NCBI GenBank assembly: GCA_017510725.1
Contig: JAFWMD010000036.1
Location: 1-58,189, forward strand
Origin: Mogibacterium sp.
Lineage (GTDB): Bacteria > Bacillota > Clostridia > Peptostreptococcales > Anaerovoracaceae
DNA length: 58,189 nucleotides
Direction of reading: 5' to 3'
The notes beneath the pieces were generated by a model, which made no database searches, was not told the DNA's origin, and worked only from the letters and a program-made list of their open reading frames with translations. A program made the position numbers and the translations under genes. This document shows, piece by piece, positions 55,042-58,189 of the stretch (within the stretch, counting starts at the first letter, position 1; every line of letters starts with the position of its first letter).

Positions 55042-55071
55042 ACACAGCCTGTCGGTAAAAACAGGCTGTGT
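55042..55071 (-). terminator. Terminator after the LVIVD gene
   Basis: Perfect 11-bp stem ACACAGCCTGT/ACAGGCTGTGT with an 8-nt loop, followed on the minus strand by ATTTTGATG and on the plus strand by ATCCCCTTTTTT. It may work both ways. Confidence 0.8.
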
Positions 55072-55096
55072 ATCCCCTTTTTTATCAATTGAGGCA

Positions 55097-56488
55097 CTAA
55101 TCCTCGTAAGTCTTGCGGAGGATATAGAATCCATCGCTGTTAGCATCGATTATGATGTTGCCTCTGTCGTCTACTACGACATCTTCGGTCATTGCCATCA
55201 TCGGTCCCGGGAATGGGAAGCACTTCTTTGTTGGATTCGGAGGAATGAAGTATGCCTTTTCCTTGATATAGAATGGATCGGATACATCATATACTCTGAG
55301 CCCTGCTGCGAAGTAGCAGTCATAGACTACGTCAGTCCTCTGCTCAAGCCATGGTTTGTTGCTCATAGGCTCATGCACATTGTGAGGGCCGAACGGTCCG
55401 CCCTTGGAGCCTTCAGCCAGCATGTATGTGTTGAAGTTAGGTGCAGGGAAATCTTCCGGAACTTCAGGATACGGAAATTCTGCGATAAGTACAGGATTTG
55501 CAGGATCGCTTACATCAACCATATGCAGGTTGTTCATTGCCTGAGCCTGCTTTACAACTCCGTCTTTGATGAATCCGAATCTCTCACCTTCGTTTGTTAC
55601 TACAACGAGATCCCTTCCGACGAGCGGAAGTGCTGTATGTGTTCTTGCTCCAGCGAGTCTGCTTGAGAATGCAGGCATGAACTTCAGGTTTCCGAGAGCC
55701 TTAGGATGATGTATATCCGAGATATCAAGGATATACAGACCGTCTCCGCAGTATCCGCAGTAGACCTTGTCCCCTACTACGAACGGAGGGCCGTGCAGCC
55801 ATCCCTTATCCATGAAGTCAGGATTATGAGGTGCCGAGTGATCGACTTCTCTTCCCGGTACTCCGTAAATGTACTGATGAGGTGCCCACCAGCGGCCGAC
55901 TTCGACAGGATTTGCAGGATCAGCAATGCTTACGATTCTGTAGATAAGACCTTCAAACTCGTCTGCTTCCGATGAAAGATGAACGTAGTCACCGCCATTA
56001 TACATGAATCTGTGTACACCCATTGAATACGGAACTCCGCAGTCCCAGTATCCGAGGTATTCAGGGTTCTCAGGATCTTTCTTGAGATCATATATCATGA
56101 TACCCTGAAGGCTCTTCATTTTGGCACGGTCACCTACGAGCACGCTCGGGCCAGAGCCTGATGTAAGTGCAAAGATGAGTTTGTCATCCGCGATCTGGAG
56201 CTTAGGGATAGAAGTAGTAGGATATTCGTCGATATCGAACGGAAGCCACTTCTTGATGAATACAGGGTTCCTCGGATCTGTGACATCACTTATCATGATG
56301 CCTACTCCGTCAGGGCCTGCAGCAAAGCATGCACCGTAAAGCAGATATCTTCCGGCTTCGGTCCTGTAAAGGGCCATCTGGAACATTCCGCATGTGCCGT
56401 CCATGTCGCAGTATGAGAGGACTTCGAGATTCTTTATATAACCGTCATTCCCCTCACCTTTTGAGTAGAAATATTTGCCTTCTGCCAT
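55097..56488 (-). CDS. LVIVD repeat (beta-propeller) protein
   Basis: 463 residues with repeating DVSDPANPV/ISDVTDPRNPVF/IADPANPVEVG units, the mark of LVIVD repeats that fold as a propeller; there is no signal peptide, so it is probably cytoplasmic. His-rich stretches (REVDHSAPHNPDF, GWLHGPP, GPHNVHEP) and CGYCGDGLY could bind a metal, a hint towards selenium-binding-protein-like oxidases, though not diagnostic. AGGAGAAAA precedes the ATG. It is last in a three-gene set with the dimeric-barrel and flavodoxin-like genes. Function unknown. Confidence 0.7.
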   Translation of the reverse strand: MAEGKYFYSKGEGNDGYIKNLEVLSYCDMDGTCGMFQMALYRTEAGRYLLYGACFAAGPDGVGIMISDVTDPRNPVFIKKWLPFDIDEYPTTSIPKLQIADDKLIFALTSGSGPSVLVGDRAKMKSLQGIMIYDLKKDPENPEYLGYWDCGVPYSMGVHRFMYNGGDYVHLSSEADEFEGLIYRIVSIADPANPVEVGRWWAPHQYIYGVPGREVDHSAPHNPDFMDKGWLHGPPFVVGDKVYCGYCGDGLYILDISDIHHPKALGNLKFMPAFSSRLAGARTHTALPLVGRDLVVVTNEGERFGFIKDGVVKQAQAMNNLHMVDVSDPANPVLIAEFPYPEVPEDFPAPNFNTYMLAEGSKGGPFGPHNVHEPMSNKPWLEQRTDVVYDCYFAAGLRVYDVSDPFYIKEKAYFIPPNPTKKCFPFPGPMMAMTEDVVVDDRGNIIIDANSDGFYILRKTYED

Positions 56489-56513
56489 GAGTTTTCTCCT
56501 TTTATAAGAATAA

Positions 56514-57389
56514 CTACCTCATTGTGATGTAACCGCGGTACTGGGTCAGATTATCGCTTCTTGCGTAATCTGACAGGAAGATTCCGCTGATACCATAGGA
56601 TTTCTTAAGGTATGGGAAGTCCTCTGTTTCAGCCCATGCAGGCTTAGCGCACTTTTCAGCTGCAGCAGCTGCTGCATCGCACCATGCTGTCTGGCACTCG
56701 AACCACATTTCTACGATGCGGTCGAAGTCGCATCCATTGACTTCCTTCTTGATCTTGCTGGAGACACAGCGTGTGCATCCTTCGTGGGAAGTCCATGCAG
56801 GGATGAACTCTTCCCTGAGCCACTTGTCTCCTTCTTCTGAGCTTACGCCTTCAGGATACTTGACCATGAACATCCATCTGTAGTTAGGTCCGTCCTCAAC
56901 AGTACGGCCTTCGCCCTTGAAGTCTTCTTCCCACCATACAGGTACGAACGCGAAGATGAAAGGAACTGTTCCTGCAGCTTCATCACCCTTTGTAGAACGT
57001 GCATCGTCTCCTTCGATATTGACTTCCTGGGACTTGTCGATTCCATGAGAATGTCCCTTGTCAGGAATGTTGTTCTGCCATACAAGTACGTCTGTCGGGA
57101 AGTACTCTGTAAGAATCTTGTGGTGATCCTTTGCAAAGCCGACATCATTAGGATTTGCAAGCCAGTAATGCTCTGTCATCTGCATTCTTACTGTTCCGAA
57201 TCTTGCTCCGCCCGGAGGAGTCGGAAGTGCAGGATAGAAAGCATATTTGCTTACATATGGTCCGAACTGCGAGATGCTGTCTGGCACATGATATCTGTAC
57301 AGCCAGTTCTCGAGCTTGATCCTGTAGTCTTCGTGAGCAAGGTCTACCAGGATGATACTTCTTACCGGATAGAATTCAGGTCTGTTCAT
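56514..57389 (-). CDS. Dimeric alpha/beta-barrel (EthD/Dabb-like) protein
   Basis: 291 residues without a signal peptide. Two similar parts are visible: an N-terminal one (SIILVDLAHEDYRIKLENWL, YHVPDSISQFGPYVSKYAFY) and a C-terminal one (YRWMFMVKYPEGVSSEEGDK, then WTSHEGCTRCVSSKI and FDRIVEMWFEC). Such paired ferredoxin-like folds occur in EthD and small monooxygenase proteins. A His-rich stretch (DKGHSHGIDKS) and several Cys stand out. AAAGGAGAA precedes the ATG. It lies between the flavodoxin-like and LVIVD genes, all on one strand. The fold call is tentative and function unknown. Confidence 0.5.
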   Translation of the reverse strand: MNRPEFYPVRSIILVDLAHEDYRIKLENWLYRYHVPDSISQFGPYVSKYAFYPALPTPPGGARFGTVRMQMTEHYWLANPNDVGFAKDHHKILTEYFPTDVLVWQNNIPDKGHSHGIDKSQEVNIEGDDARSTKGDEAAGTVPFIFAFVPVWWEEDFKGEGRTVEDGPNYRWMFMVKYPEGVSSEEGDKWLREEFIPAWTSHEGCTRCVSSKIKKEVNGCDFDRIVEMWFECQTAWCDAAAAAAEKCAKPAWAETEDFPYLKKSYGISGIFLSDYARSDNLTQYRGYITMR

Positions 57390-57476
57390 TTTGTTCTCCT
57401 TTCAATTGAAAGCCTTATATTCAACAGGCAGGGTAACTATAAGTTCCCCTGCCCGTTAAAATATCCTTATTCTATA

Positions 57477-58189
57477 TTATTTGGATTTCGAAGGGGATGG
57501 TGTAGGAGCGATAACGTTAGTGTAGTGCTCTTTACGTGCCTTGAACTCAGGATCCTTGAAGAGGTTCATGAGTCTGCCTTCATTCTCGAAGATGTCCTGT
57601 CCGTGCAGTGCCTTGCCGGAGAGGATATCATGAGCGTGATGCTCTGTTGCAGGGTCGAACTTGAAGATCATTGCGCCGTCTTCAACTACGAGCTCACCGC
57701 GAAGTCCGCAGAGCTCGCACTCAGCCTGCGTTGTGCCAGGGAAGATGTAGAAGTTGTTGCCGTGGCAGTGTGGGCATGCACCCTTCTTGCCCTTCCAGAG
57801 GTCAACTTTCTCAGAACCCGGGATCATGAGATGGTTGTCGATGATATACTGAGCTGCCTCAACGAGGTTGCGGGCCATCTCTTTTGTTCTCTCGATCTTA
57901 TCATCCTGCATGATAACGTCCTTGCACCATGAGAAGTAATCATTGTCGATAACCTTCCAGCCAGGGCTCATAGCGATCATAGCGTGGTCAGTTTCGCATC
58001 TGACAGCCCAGTCCGAACCGCCGATGGCGAGGAAAGAGATTGCCTTCTGCATGAAGTATCTCTCGCTAAGAGGTTCCTTGCCCTGCTCGATCAGCTTTTC
58101 ATTGAGTCCGAAGAGCATTCCTGTATCATGTCCAGGTCCCATTCTGTCGCAGCAGATATGGAAGAGTCCGGATCCGCCGGATTCATAGA
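57477..58189 (-). CDS. Flavodoxin/NADPH-FMN reductase-like protein with zinc ribbon (partial)
   Basis: The N-terminus lies beyond the window; the frame is open to the edge and reads YESGGSGLFHICCDRMGPGH before the first in-window ATG at 58142. The remaining ~237 residues show a flavoprotein core (AISFLAIGGSDWAVRCETDH, GWKVIDNDYFSWC) resembling the NADPH-dependent FMN reductase/flavodoxin family. A helical stretch follows (TKEMARNLVEAAQYIIDN), then a four-Cys zinc ribbon CPHCHGNN...CELCG, unusual for this family. The C-terminal tail has HHAHDILSGK. It is the first of the three clustered genes. The reaction is unknown; electron transfer to the partner enzymes is a guess. Confidence 0.6.
   Translation of the reverse strand, partial: YESGGSGLFHICCDRMGPGHDTGMLFGLNEKLIEQGKEPLSERYFMQKAISFLAIGGSDWAVRCETDHAMIAMSPGWKVIDNDYFSWCKDVIMQDDKIERTKEMARNLVEAAQYIIDNHLMIPGSEKVDLWKGKKGACPHCHGNNFYIFPGTTQAECELCGLRGELVVEDGAMIFKFDPATEHHAHDILSGKALHGQDIFENEGRLMNLFKDPEFKARKEHYTNVIAPTPSPSKSK

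Overview
The window looks like a chromosomal segment of an anaerobic, moderate-GC member of the Bacillota, class Clostridia (possibly near Anaerovoracaceae; low confidence). The reasons are the gene orders relA-MBL-hemZ-hisS-aspS, nadD-yqeK-rsfS-leuS, mltG-trmR-trhP, nusB-xseA-xseB-ispA-tlyA and mutS-mutL-miaA, together with RNase J, a SecD-SecF fusion, strong Shine-Dalgarno sites and Bacillus-type LexA boxes.

Bases 1 to about 41,000 are a compact, almost entirely plus-strand housekeeping region. It starts with the C-terminal end of a P1-type peptidase carrying acidic repeats. Then come polA and coaE, two leucine tRNAs, yajC and secDF (protein export), the stringent-response synthetase, hemZ, hisS and aspS, nadD/yqeK/rsfS/leuS, RNase J, efp, mltG, a tRNA wobble-uridine modification pair (trmR-trhP), a CNNM transporter, Asp23, nusB, a TsaD-like paralogue, exonuclease VII, a prenyl synthase, tlyA, an aminotransferase, mutS-mutL-miaA, a Xer-like recombinase, a methionine gamma-lyase-like enzyme, a TVP38 membrane protein and a YbaK deacylase. 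Many neighbours overlap by 4 to 30 bases, so translational coupling is likely. The block ends with a small membrane-anchored LysM protein (YneA-like) behind a sigma-A-type promoter carrying three LexA-type SOS boxes.

Bases 41,000 to 42,350 are a decayed, AT-rich junction: repeats, a small doubtful ORF, a fragment of a small protein family and a frameshifted XRE-type regulator. From 42,390 on almost everything is on the minus strand and looks accessory. First is a GC-rich hyuA-hyuB-cyclophilin operon. Next is a mobile-element graveyard (46.9-48.1 kb): a 176-bp IS21-like MITE with a direct repeat at its flanks, a palindromic repeat, a 49-bp pair of fused IS ends, a truncated istA and a 122-bp nested palindrome. 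Then come an orphan AraC-like regulator, a protein with three zinc-ribbon repeats on each side of a Vsr/DUF559-like nuclease core, two poorly known proteins, and a broken opine-dehydrogenase-like gene. The window finishes with a 3D-domain protein coupled to a DUF1097 membrane protein, and a three-gene cluster (flavodoxin-like protein with a zinc ribbon, dimeric alpha/beta-barrel protein, LVIVD propeller) cut by the window edge.

The best candidates for something undescribed are the symmetric zinc-ribbon/nuclease protein with its neighbours, the flavodoxin-barrel-LVIVD cluster, and the triple-SOS-box LysM gene. Functions are inferred from motifs and remembered family features; no database search was run.
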